Assembly (NCBI GenBank): GCA_046582185.1
Contig: JAYGEX010000010.1
Coordinates: 1 to 64,000 of the forward strand
DNA from: GCA-002726655 sp046582185
Lineage (GTDB): Bacteria; Pseudomonadota; Gammaproteobacteria; Pseudomonadales; Azotimanducaceae
Direction of reading: 5' to 3'
DNA length: 64,000 nucleotides
Positions 25,719 to 33,150 of the stretch are shown piece after piece. The translations under genes and the position numbers were made by a program. Below the pieces are notes generated by a model. That model did not search any database and was not told the origin of the DNA. It was given only the letters and a program-made list of their open reading frames with translations. Positions within the stretch are counted from its first letter, which is position 1, and each line of letters starts with the position of its first letter.

Positions 25719-25734
25719 TGGCATATTCTTTGCT
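25719..25734 (+). promoter_or_regulatory. Sigma-54 promoter of glnA
   Basis: TGGCATATTCTTTGCT matches the RpoN consensus TGGCAc-N5-TTGCW with exact -24/-12 spacing. The predicted start is near 25745, 48 bp before the glnA ATG. With the NtrC sites upstream it forms a standard nitrogen-regulated promoter. Confidence 0.88.
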
Positions 25735-25792
25735 GTCCCTAATGCACTATTTAACAAGATCCTAGTATGAACACCCCCTTGGAGGAGATAAA

Positions 25793-27205
25793 ATGCCAGA
25801 GAAGACTCTGAATCTATTACGCGACAATGACGCAAAATGGGTAGACCTAAGGTTTACAGATACCCATGGAAAAGAACAGCATGTAACAAACCATGCGAAG
25901 CTCATCGATGAGGAGTTCTTTGAAAACGGCGCCATGTTTGACGGCTCTTCCATTGCCGGCTGGAAGCCAATTAACGAAGCCGACATGATCCTCATGCCGG
26001 ACGATGAAACTGCTGTCATCGACCCATTTACAGAAGAGACAACCGTTAACCTCAGGTGCGATATCGTTGAGCCGAGTACGCTGCAAGGATATGAGCGCGA
26101 TCCACGAGCCTTGGCTAAGAGAGCTGAGGCTTACCTGAGCTCAACAGGAATTGGCGATACAGCTTACTTTGGACCCGAGCCGGAATTTTTCATTTTCGAC
26201 AGCGTTAGATTCAAAGCTGGTATGTCCGGCGCCATGTACGAAATTGAGTCCGAGGAAGCAGCCTGGATGAGCGGTTCCGAGTTCGAAGGCGGCAACATGG
26301 GCCACCGACCAGGCATCAAAGGTGGCTATTTTCCAGTTCCGCCGGTCGATTCACATCTCGACATCCGAAACTCCATGTGCGCTGCAATGGAAGCAATGGG
26401 CCTTGACATAGAACTCCATCACCACGAAGTCGGCACTGCCGGGCAAAATGAGATTGGCGTCCGCTTCAGCACGCTGGTCAAGAAGGCAGATGAAGTTCAG
26501 ATCTACAAATATTGCGTTCATAATGTTGCTCACGCTTACGGCAAAACAGCGACATTTATGCCAAAGCCACTGGTTGGAGATAATGGTAACGGCATGCATG
26601 TTCACCAGTCCCTCTGGAAGGACGGCACCAACATCTTTGCTGGTGATGGCTACGGTAACCTCTCCCAGGAAGCCCTCTGGTACATCGGCGGAATCATCAA
26701 ACACGCCCGCGCACTCAATGCGTTCGCCAATGCAAGTACAAATAGCTACAAACGTTTAGTCCCCGGCTTTGAAGCGCCGCTGATGCTCGTTTATTCAGCT
26801 CGAAATCGATCCGCTTCAATCCGGATCCCTTATGTGCAAGGTGGAAGCCCGAATGGCGTTCGCGCTGAGGTACGCTTTGGCGACCCAACAGCTAATCCAT
26901 ATTTGATGTTTGCGTCCATGATGATGGCAGGGCTCGACGGTGTTAAGAACAAGATCGAACCAGTCGGACCGCTGGATAAAGACCTCTATGATATGCCAGC
27001 TGAAGAACTCAAAGATCTGCCCACTGTTTGCTCCTCATTTGAGCAAGCACTGGATGCACTGGACAATGATCGGGAATTTTTGACCCAGGGCGATGTATTC
27101 ACCAATAGCATGATTGACGGTTACATCGAATTGAAGAAACAGGAAGTCGAACTTCTAAATTCAACGACCCACCCGATAGAATTCCAGATGTACTATAGCG
27201 TCTAA
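25793..27205 (+). CDS. glnA: Glutamine synthetase, type I
   Basis: GlnA makes glutamine from glutamate, ammonia and ATP and is the entry point of nitrogen assimilation. The 470-residue protein has the GSI signatures FDGSSIAGWK, GPEPEFFIFD, the ATP-binding NGNGMHVHQSLWK and RNRSASIRIPY. The adenylylation site Tyr399 in DKDLYDMP marks a GSI-beta enzyme that is covalently regulated by GlnE. A good AGGAG lies about eight bases before the ATG. Nitrogen control is expected from the upstream sigma-54/NtrC promoter; an intrinsic terminator follows at 27242. Confidence 0.98.
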   Translation: MPEKTLNLLRDNDAKWVDLRFTDTHGKEQHVTNHAKLIDEEFFENGAMFDGSSIAGWKPINEADMILMPDDETAVIDPFTEETTVNLRCDIVEPSTLQGYERDPRALAKRAEAYLSSTGIGDTAYFGPEPEFFIFDSVRFKAGMSGAMYEIESEEAAWMSGSEFEGGNMGHRPGIKGGYFPVPPVDSHLDIRNSMCAAMEAMGLDIELHHHEVGTAGQNEIGVRFSTLVKKADEVQIYKYCVHNVAHAYGKTATFMPKPLVGDNGNGMHVHQSLWKDGTNIFAGDGYGNLSQEALWYIGGIIKHARALNAFANASTNSYKRLVPGFEAPLMLVYSARNRSASIRIPYVQGGSPNGVRAEVRFGDPTANPYLMFASMMMAGLDGVKNKIEPVGPLDKDLYDMPAEELKDLPTVCSSFEQALDALDNDREFLTQGDVFTNSMIDGYIELKKQEVELLNSTTHPIEFQMYYSV

Positions 27206-27241
27206 AGCCCGCCAACTTCTGAGCAGAAAAGCACTACGATC

Positions 27242-27271
27242 AAGCCTCTTTGTCAAAAGGGGCTTTTTTTT
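27242..27271 (+). terminator. Intrinsic terminator after glnA
   Basis: A ten-base-pair stem (27242-27251 with 27256-27265, one G-U pair) and a four-base loop run into a T-tract. It separates glnA from the DUF4124 gene and ntrBC. Confidence 0.9.
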
Positions 27272-27319
27272 ACTCATCATTAGATACAAAATATAGCGTT
27301 TACCCATGTGGACGCGATC

Positions 27320-27877
27320 ATGTTGAAACTCTTTTTCATTCTTCTCATCCTGGTTTTTTCTTTTAGCAGTTTCCAGGTTTCCGCAGCCGAACCAATTTAT
27401 AAATCAGTAGATCAATATGGCAACACGGTGTTTTCAGATCAAGGGTCTGCCTCATCCAAAGAGGTCAAATTGCAAGAAACCAGCACATTTGATTCCACCC
27501 GCTTACTGGAAGAATTCAGTAAAGGCAGTACCTCTCGGCAGAGTGGGCCAGGAAATGGGAAATTCAGGTATAAAACGCTCAAAGTCACAAGCACTACAAA
27601 TGAAGAAGCTGTGCGCGCCAATAACGGGGACCTGGAGATTCTGGTCATCGTCGATCCACACAAGCAACAGGGTCATACCATAGAACTATTGATGGATGGC
27701 AAGACACACAGCACTATCTCCGGAACCACATCAGTCGCCCTAGAAAACATCGACCGTGGTACTCATCTATTCAAGTTGCAAGTGATAGACACCGACAGTC
27801 AGCGAATAGTGCAGACTGGCCCCGAGACACTGATTTCCGTTCTTCGCCACAGCGTCCCGGGACCTTCACATTATTAA
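27320..27877 (+). CDS. DUF4124-domain secreted protein
   Basis: The 185-residue product has a signal peptide cleaved near QVSAAEP and then a DUF4124 segment (IYKSVDQYGNTVFSDQGS). A beta-rich C-terminal region follows, with EILVIVDPHKQQGHTIELLMDG, which resembles a small immunoglobulin-like fold. DUF4124 proteins are typically periplasmic and of unknown function, and commonly lie between glnA and ntrB in pseudomonads. I prefer the ATG at 27320; a GTG four codons earlier is possible. Confidence 0.85.
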   Translation: MLKLFFILLILVFSFSSFQVSAAEPIYKSVDQYGNTVFSDQGSASSKEVKLQETSTFDSTRLLEEFSKGSTSRQSGPGNGKFRYKTLKVTSTTNEEAVRANNGDLEILVIVDPHKQQGHTIELLMDGKTHSTISGTTSVALENIDRGTHLFKLQVIDTDSQRIVQTGPETLISVLRHSVPGPSHY

Positions 27878-27891
27878 GTAGCACTCGCCAG

Positions 27892-27920
27892 CGAAAATGC
27901 ACCATGATGGTGCATTTTCG
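27892..27920. promoter_or_regulatory. Perfect NtrC-type palindrome upstream of ntrB
   Basis: The core TGCACCATGATGGTGCA (27898-27914) is an exact match to the NtrC consensus dyad TGCACCA-N3-TGGTGCA. It sits inside a longer perfect 13-bp inverted repeat (27892-27904 and 27908-27920, three-base loop), 15 bp after the DUF4124 stop, so it may also act as a 3' hairpin. It lies about 100 bp before the predicted ntrB transcription start. Confidence 0.82.
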
Positions 27921-27983
27921 ACAGGATATGCCAAAATAAAAATGTAGAGCCGCATTCCAATGGCATTCCAGCATTAAGATTTC

Positions 27984-27999
27984 TGGTGCGGTAATTGCA
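27984..27999 (+). promoter_or_regulatory. Candidate sigma-54 promoter of ntrBC
   Basis: TGGTGCGGTAATTGCA has the invariant GG and GC at the correct -24/-12 spacing (TGG, eight bases, TTGCA). The predicted start is near 28010, 112 bp before ntrB. The palindrome at 27898-27914 is correctly placed as its NtrC enhancer. Confidence 0.65.
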
Positions 28000-28001
28000 G
28001 C

Positions 28002-28076
28002 AGATTTATCATAGATAGATTTATCATCGATAGATTTATCATAAATAGATTTATTATCGACGAATTTGTTATCGCC
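28002..28076 (+). repeat. Five 15-bp tandem repeats in the ntrB leader
   Basis: Units of 15 bp start at 28002, 28017, 28032, 28047 and 28062. The first three are nearly identical (AGATTTATCATAGAT type) and the last two are degenerate. They begin just at or after the predicted sigma-54 start, so most would be in the 5' untranslated region of ntrB mRNA. Confidence 0.9.
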
Positions 28077-28121
28077 TGCCCATCAATTTGCAAATCAGGC
28101 GTAGAAGCGAACAAGCAAATT

Positions 28122-29171
28122 ATGAACGACAATATTCTCAACGATCTGGACACCGCGATTGTCTCGCTGGATCATGAATTACGCCTGTGCTTTATCAATT
28201 CCGCCGCAGAGAGTTTATTAGAGCTCTCTCCCAGGCGTGCACTGGGCATGACCATCGATAAGGCGATCCTGGGTACCGAATCATTAAAGACTCTCCTCTG
28301 CGATACGCTCCAGACGCAGCAAAAATATACGCAGCGCCGCGCAGAAATCGCGACCCAATCGGGGAAGAGCGTCGTCGTTGATCTCACCGTTTCCTATTCA
28401 TCGGAAGCCCAGTGGCCGCGACTCCTGCTTGAGTTTCATCCTATGGATCGTTATTTAAAGATAGATCGGGATGCGGCACTCCATGAACACCAGGAAGTCA
28501 CCCGATCCATGATTCGCGGGCTCGCCCATGAAATCAAGAACCCCCTGGGAGGCATTCGCGGCGCCGCTCAGCTACTGCACAAGGAAGTGGATAACCCGGA
28601 ACTGGAGGAATATACCAACATCATAGTTGAGGAAACGGATCGTCTGACAGCACTCGTTGACAGGTTGCTAGCGCCAAAGGTGATCCCTAAGTTTGCGCGC
28701 ACCAATGTCCACGAAATACTCGAGAAAGTGCGAAAATTAATTGAGCTGGAAGCCAGGTCGAAGCTCACCATAATCAGGGATTATGACCCCAGCATCCCCG
28801 AGCTGAAACTTGATAAAGAAATGATGACCCAGGCACTGCTGAATATAGTACGCAACGCCATGCAAGCCCTGGAAGACACACCCGACCCACAGATCACGCT
28901 AGTCACTCGAACTGAAAGGCAATTCACAATCGCCTCCGTTCGGCATCGGAACGTCCTCAAAATCGATATTATCGATAACGGGCCAGGTGTTGATGCTTCC
29001 CTCCGGGAGCAGCTCTTCTTCCCAATGATTAGCGGCAGACCAAATGGAACCGGCCTGGGTTTATCTGTAGCCCAGTCGATCATCCACCAACATCAGGGAT
29101 TTATCGAATTTGAGAACAGGGAAAACGGTACCTCCTTCACAATCACTATCCCGCTGGAGCAAAATATCTAA
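28122..29171 (+). CDS. glnL: Nitrogen sensor histidine kinase/phosphatase NtrB
   Basis: NtrB (GlnL) phosphorylates or dephosphorylates NtrC in response to PII protein. The 349-residue cytosolic protein has an N-terminal PAS domain (residues 5-110). The dimerisation/phosphoacceptor helix carries His136 in RGLAHEIKNPLGGIRGAAQLL. The N box is in ALLNIVRNAMQAL, and the ATP-lid G boxes are DNGPGVD and NGTGLGLSVAQSI. Its stop overlaps the ntrC start by one base (TAATG), so the two are coupled. Confidence 0.97.
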   Translation: MNDNILNDLDTAIVSLDHELRLCFINSAAESLLELSPRRALGMTIDKAILGTESLKTLLCDTLQTQQKYTQRRAEIATQSGKSVVVDLTVSYSSEAQWPRLLLEFHPMDRYLKIDRDAALHEHQEVTRSMIRGLAHEIKNPLGGIRGAAQLLHKEVDNPELEEYTNIIVEETDRLTALVDRLLAPKVIPKFARTNVHEILEKVRKLIELEARSKLTIIRDYDPSIPELKLDKEMMTQALLNIVRNAMQALEDTPDPQITLVTRTERQFTIASVRHRNVLKIDIIDNGPGVDASLREQLFFPMISGRPNGTGLGLSVAQSIIHQHQGFIEFENRENGTSFTITIPLEQNI

Positions 29172-30595
29172 TGTCCGGACAATCTATATGGGTGGTTGAC
29201 GACGAGAGATCAATACGCTGGGTATTGGACAAGGCCTTATCCAGGGAAGGAATGGATGTCACCTGTTTCGAAGACGGCGAGTCTTTACTCGCGCAGCTAG
29301 AGTCCTCAAAACCAAATGTCATTATTAGCGATATTAGGATGCCTGGCATCAATGGTCTGGAACTTCTCAAAGTCATACAAGACAGATTCTCTGAAATACC
29401 AGTCATCATTATGACGGCGCAGTCTGACCTCGACAGCGCCGTGTCATCGATCCAGGGCGGGGCTTTCGAATATATCCCTAAGCCATTTGAAATTGACGAA
29501 GTCATCGCCGTGGTTGACCGTGCCTTACTCCATCAGCAAGAAGCTACTTTGGAGCCGGAGGATGACGCTCCAGATGCTGCGCCAGAAATAATCGGCAAAT
29601 CACCTGCGATGCAGGAGGTATTCCGCGCTATCGGCAGGCTCTCTAAATCGAATGTCTCGGTATTGATTAGCGGCCAGTCCGGAACGGGCAAAGAACTGGT
29701 AGCCCACGCCTTACACCGACACAGCACTCGTATGAACAATCCTTTCATACCGCTGAATATGGCAGCTATACCCCAGGACCTGATTGAATCAGAGCTATTT
29801 GGCCATGAAAGAGGCGCATTTACAGGCGCGAATCAATTAAGAAGAGGTAGATTTGAACAAGCCGATGGGGGCACGCTGTTCCTCGATGAGATCGGTGATA
29901 TGCCTCCGGAAACCCAAACCCGACTCTTGCGAGTTCTTTCGGATGGTGAGTTTTATCGAGTAGGCGGTCACAACCCCCTTAAAACAGATGTTAGGATTAT
30001 TGCAGCCACCCACCAGAACCTGGAAGACCTTGTCGCAAAGAACCTGTTCAGGGAAGACCTCTATCACAGATTGAATGTCATCAAAATTCACATCCCGACC
30101 CTCGCCCAGAGACAGGATGATATTCCACTTCTATTGAACCATTTCCTTTATCAAGCAGCGAAGGAATTAGGAGAAGAAGCAAAGCGACTATTGCCAGACA
30201 CACTTGCATTCATCTGCCATCTTCCATGGCCAGGCAATGTTCGCCAATTGGAAAATTTCTGTCGCTGGATAACCGTCATGGCAGCGGGACGGGAGGTACA
30301 CATTGAAGACCTTCCGCCGGAGTTAAGCGGCGCCAAACCACAAGCGGATGTTGGCGAAGACTGGGAGCGATCACTACGCATTTGGTCTACACAGAAACTT
30401 TCCCGGATTCGTGCAGGTGATTCTGGCTTGTTAAGTGATGCACTCCCACGATTCGAGCGAATAATGATCGAATGTGCACTTGAAAAAACAGAGGGCCGAA
30501 AGAGAGACGCTTCCCTTCTGCTTGGCTGGGGCCGAAATACTCTAACGAGAAAGATCAACGAGCTCGGAATTGGAGACAAGGACAATCTAGACTAA
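29171..30595 (+). CDS. glnG: Nitrogen regulation response regulator NtrC
   Basis: NtrC (GlnG) activates sigma-54 promoters when phosphorylated. The 474-residue protein has a receiver domain with the phospho-acceptor Asp54 (ISDIRMPG). The AAA+ sigma-54 interaction domain has Walker A GQSGTGKE, the GAFTGA loop in ERGAFTGA, and Walker B GTLFLDEIG. A C-terminal Fis-type helix-turn-helix ends KRDASLLLGWGRNTLTRKI. Likely targets in this window are its own operon and glnA, both with readable sites. Confidence 0.98.
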   Translation: MSGQSIWVVDDERSIRWVLDKALSREGMDVTCFEDGESLLAQLESSKPNVIISDIRMPGINGLELLKVIQDRFSEIPVIIMTAQSDLDSAVSSIQGGAFEYIPKPFEIDEVIAVVDRALLHQQEATLEPEDDAPDAAPEIIGKSPAMQEVFRAIGRLSKSNVSVLISGQSGTGKELVAHALHRHSTRMNNPFIPLNMAAIPQDLIESELFGHERGAFTGANQLRRGRFEQADGGTLFLDEIGDMPPETQTRLLRVLSDGEFYRVGGHNPLKTDVRIIAATHQNLEDLVAKNLFREDLYHRLNVIKIHIPTLAQRQDDIPLLLNHFLYQAAKELGEEAKRLLPDTLAFICHLPWPGNVRQLENFCRWITVMAAGREVHIEDLPPELSGAKPQADVGEDWERSLRIWSTQKLSRIRAGDSGLLSDALPRFERIMIECALEKTEGRKRDASLLLGWGRNTLTRKINELGIGDKDNLD

Positions 30596-30904
30596 TTAGT
30601 TTAGAAAACCGATTCTACTGATGAAGGTGCTTGATTTTCGAAGAGATTGCCATTCTAATATCAGATCCTGGCTAGTTCCTGACAACAGGTGTGAAATCTT
30701 GGTTGTATCTTCTATTGCTAAAAACCAAACGCTGGTGATTTGTACTCGATCCACAACTTCTAGAGAGACAACACTGCTGTCTGTATAAGTTGCGCCCAAA
30801 GAACCGGCAAATACATGGCTTGCGAATAGCGTTCCGAATGCGAAACCTGTAAATACTTTGTTTAGCTTGTTCAGGATCATTTCCCTGTGATAACTCTCTA
30901 TCAT
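30596..30904 (-). CDS. Small putative secreted protein, unknown
   Basis: The 102-residue reading frame starts immediately after ntrC on the opposite strand. From its second Met (residue 9) it has a convincing signal peptide: basic start, hydrophobic core FTGFAFGTLFA and AxA-like SHVFAGS. About 70 residues follow with no motif that I recognise (TYTDSSVVSLEVVDRVQITSVWFL...). The ribosome-binding site is poor: AGGG lies only two bases before the second ATG. The signal peptide argues for a real gene; homology is not recognised. Confidence 0.5.
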   Translation of the reverse strand: MIESYHREMILNKLNKVFTGFAFGTLFASHVFAGSLGATYTDSSVVSLEVVDRVQITSVWFLAIEDTTKISHLLSGTSQDLILEWQSLRKSSTFISRIGFLN

Positions 30905-31185
30905 CTCTGAATTAACTTCATTTATTTGAAATTGCTCTTTTCTGACATAAGTGATAAAAAACCCGTGCCAATCTTGTTATAAAAACTTATTATTGTTAAT
31001 AATCAATTACTTATATTAGTATCTTGCTGCACCAACCGCAGGTCGTTTACATTAGGCTTACTGACGCTTAAGGTCAGTTTACGTTCCAATTGGGCAATCT
31101 TGACGTCTGCCTATTACTTGCTACCCGCCGTGAACTGATAAAATAGAACTGACAAGATCAACGACCTATTCCATGTTTAACTCTT

Positions 31186-31650
31186 ATGTTTAATGTAGCC
31201 CTGTTTGAACCCGAGATTCCGCCCAACACCGGCAATATTATGCGGCTGTGTGTAAATTCCGGTGCCAGACTGCATCTGATAGAGCCTCTGGGATTCAGCC
31301 TGGATGACAAGCAGTTACGGCGCGCTGGTCTGGACTATCGAGATTATGCGGAGGTCAGATCACATCACTGCCTTGATGATTTACTGAGCACACTATCACC
31401 CGCACGTGTGCTGGCCGTCACAACCAAGGGAGGCGCAAATTACGACGAGATCAAGTACCAGAGCGACGATCTCATCCTGTTCGGCCCGGAAACTCGCGGC
31501 TTGCCCTCTGAACTATTGGATTCTCTGCCGCCGGCTCAACGCATACGAATTCCCATGCAGCCAAATAGCCGCAGCCTTAATCTGTCAAATGCGGTCGCGG
31601 TGGTTGTATACGAGGCCTGGCGGCAATTTGGTTTCAGCGGAGCCAGCTAA
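31186..31650 (+). CDS. trmL: tRNA (cytidine/uridine-2'-O)-methyltransferase TrmL
   Basis: TrmL methylates the 2'-OH of the wobble base 34 of two tRNA-Leu isoacceptors. The 154-residue SPOUT protein is the minimal family size. It has motif 1 FEPEIPPNTGNIMRLC, motif 2 LILFGPETRGLP and motif 3 RIPMQPNSRSLNLSNAVAVVVYEAWRQ, which form the SAM-binding trefoil knot. It lies convergent with secB, as in pseudomonads. Confidence 0.96.
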   Translation: MFNVALFEPEIPPNTGNIMRLCVNSGARLHLIEPLGFSLDDKQLRRAGLDYRDYAEVRSHHCLDDLLSTLSPARVLAVTTKGGANYDEIKYQSDDLILFGPETRGLPSELLDSLPPAQRIRIPMQPNSRSLNLSNAVAVVVYEAWRQFGFSGAS

Positions 31651-31747
31651 GCCTAAATTAAGGATAGCTGCTCATCCAGCAATCACATGGCCTGAAAGAT
31701 GGCACTCTTCATAGCGAAGAGCACCTCAGGCAAGGGCGGATTAACAA

Positions 31748-32221
31748 TTATTGGATACTGTTATTAGCCTGGGTTAGTACAGATTGATCATAGATCGCAT
31801 CAAAATTAACAGGCGACAACATCAACGCTGGATAACTACCCTTTACGACAAGAGCATCCACCGCTTCCCTGGCATAGGGGAACAGTACACTTGGGCAAAA
31901 AGCACCTAGCGTCCGCTTCATGGTCTCTTCATCCATGCCTTCCAGATGAAAGATGCCAGACTGCTGCACCTCTACCAGATACATGTTCTCATCCTGTTCA
32001 TTTTTTACAGTGATCGTCAGATGTAGAACGACCTCCCACAGCTTTTCTTCAATGAGTGAATGCCGAGTATTTAGCTCAAGGTTGATTTTCGGCTTCCATG
32101 CCACTTTGAAGCTATTTGGAGAACCGGGAGACTCAAAAGACGCATCTTTTAGAAATATCCGCTGTAGGGCAAATTGACTACCGCCTTGCTGATTTTTCCC
32201 TTCTTGTTGCTGATCACTCAT
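31748..32221 (-). CDS. secB: Protein-export chaperone SecB
   Basis: SecB is the tetrameric cytosolic chaperone that keeps preproteins unfolded and hands them to SecA. The 157-residue protein shows the conserved FALQRIFLKDASFESPGSP, the central beta sheet (ELNTRHSLIEEKLWEVVLHLTITVKN), and the C-terminal ALMLSPVNFDAIY. The ATG overlaps the end of grxC by eight bases, indicating translational coupling. Confidence 0.97.
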   Translation of the reverse strand: MSDQQQEGKNQQGGSQFALQRIFLKDASFESPGSPNSFKVAWKPKINLELNTRHSLIEEKLWEVVLHLTITVKNEQDENMYLVEVQQSGIFHLEGMDEETMKRTLGAFCPSVLFPYAREAVDALVVKGSYPALMLSPVNFDAIYDQSVLTQANNSIQ

Positions 32222-32564
32222 AACCCACTTCCATTAGCAGTGCGTCAAGTGCACCCTGATATTCCAGTTGATACAGCTCATCGCAACCACCAATATGCTC
32301 GTCTGCGATCCAGATTTGAGGAACCGTATGGCTCCCAGCTCTCGCCATCATCTGCTGGCGCATCGCTGAATCACTATCAATGGGGATGTCTTCAAACTCG
32401 ACGCCCTTGCTGCTTAACAACTGACGGGCGCGGACGCAAAAAGGACAAAACCTGGTGGTATACATGACTATGCGGGACCCGGTAGCTTCCTGCCCTTGCT
32501 CGAGCTTCGAGGTGGATACGGACTCTATGTCGCTATTATTCATTGGCATGTGATCATCATTCAT
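32214..32564 (-). CDS. grxC: Glutaredoxin 3 family protein with N-terminal extension
   Basis: GrxC is a glutathione-dependent thiol-disulfide oxidoreductase. The core from residue 32 has the dithiol active site CPFC (Cys40, Cys43), the cis-proline TVPQIWI, and the glutathione-binding GGCDEL. The length of 116 residues is about 30 more than usual. The extra polar N-terminus (MNDDHMPMNNSDIES...) may be real or may reflect an over-extended start, although no nearer ATG precedes the core except MYTTRF. It overlaps secB and follows the rhodanese gene by 22 bp. Confidence 0.94.
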   Translation of the reverse strand: MNDDHMPMNNSDIESVSTSKLEQGQEATGSRIVMYTTRFCPFCVRARQLLSSKGVEFEDIPIDSDSAMRQQMMARAGSHTVPQIWIADEHIGGCDELYQLEYQGALDALLMEVGYE

Positions 32565-32586
32565 TTAGGGGCTATTTATCTACGCG

Positions 32587-33003
32587 CTATTTAACGATCG
32601 GCAAGTTACTGGCAGCCCATTCAGCCATACCGCCTGATAGTCTGCGAACATTCTCAAAACCCTTGGCCTTCATCTTTCGCCCGACCGCGCTAGCGTGCTG
32701 GCCTATCTTACACACCAGTACAATAGGTTTGTCTTTATGCGCTTCAAGATCCGACATCTTTGATTCGATACTCGCCGCAGGAATGTTAATGGCGCCTGCA
32801 ATGTGACCATTGCCAAACTCTTTACTATCACGAACATCAATAACTACCGCGTTTTCGCGGTTTACCAGGGTCACAAGATTCGTGGGACTGATGGCAGCCC
32901 CGCCCTGCTTACCTTCATTTATAACAAAGGCTACCAACAAAAATACAAACAGGCTAACCAGAATGTAGTGATTACCTGCAAACTCGAAGATTTGATCAAC
33001 CAC
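32587..33003 (-). CDS. Membrane-anchored rhodanese-like protein
   Basis: The 138-residue protein has an N-terminal transmembrane helix (about residues 13-28) and a single rhodanese domain. The domain has the VVIDVRDSKEFGNGHIAGAINIP signature and the active-site loop VCKIGQHAS with its catalytic cysteine near 101. This YibN-type gene lies between gpmI and secB/grxC in many gammaproteobacteria. Its partner and sulfur acceptor are unknown. Confidence 0.93.
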   Translation of the reverse strand: MVDQIFEFAGNHYILVSLFVFLLVAFVINEGKQGGAAISPTNLVTLVNRENAVVIDVRDSKEFGNGHIAGAINIPAASIESKMSDLEAHKDKPIVLVCKIGQHASAVGRKMKAKGFENVRRLSGGMAEWAASNLPIVK

Positions 33004-33150
33004 TTAAAATGATGCTCGCTCGAAAATTTAGTCGCGCAGTATACACAAAAACAAATGCTTCCAGAATCGAAAATAAATATCAAAGGTCATATTCACTCAC
33101 TTTGTCGATGCCTGTAAACTCCAGGTTCGTCTATAACTCTGAATAATCCT

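Noticed and set aside
27950..27970. TGGCATTCCAGCATTA as a sigma-54 promoter
   Set aside because: The -12 part lacks TTGC; the element at 27984-27999 fits better.
28002..28076. Short CRISPR-like array
   Set aside because: The 15-bp units are directly tandem without spacers, so this is not a CRISPR.
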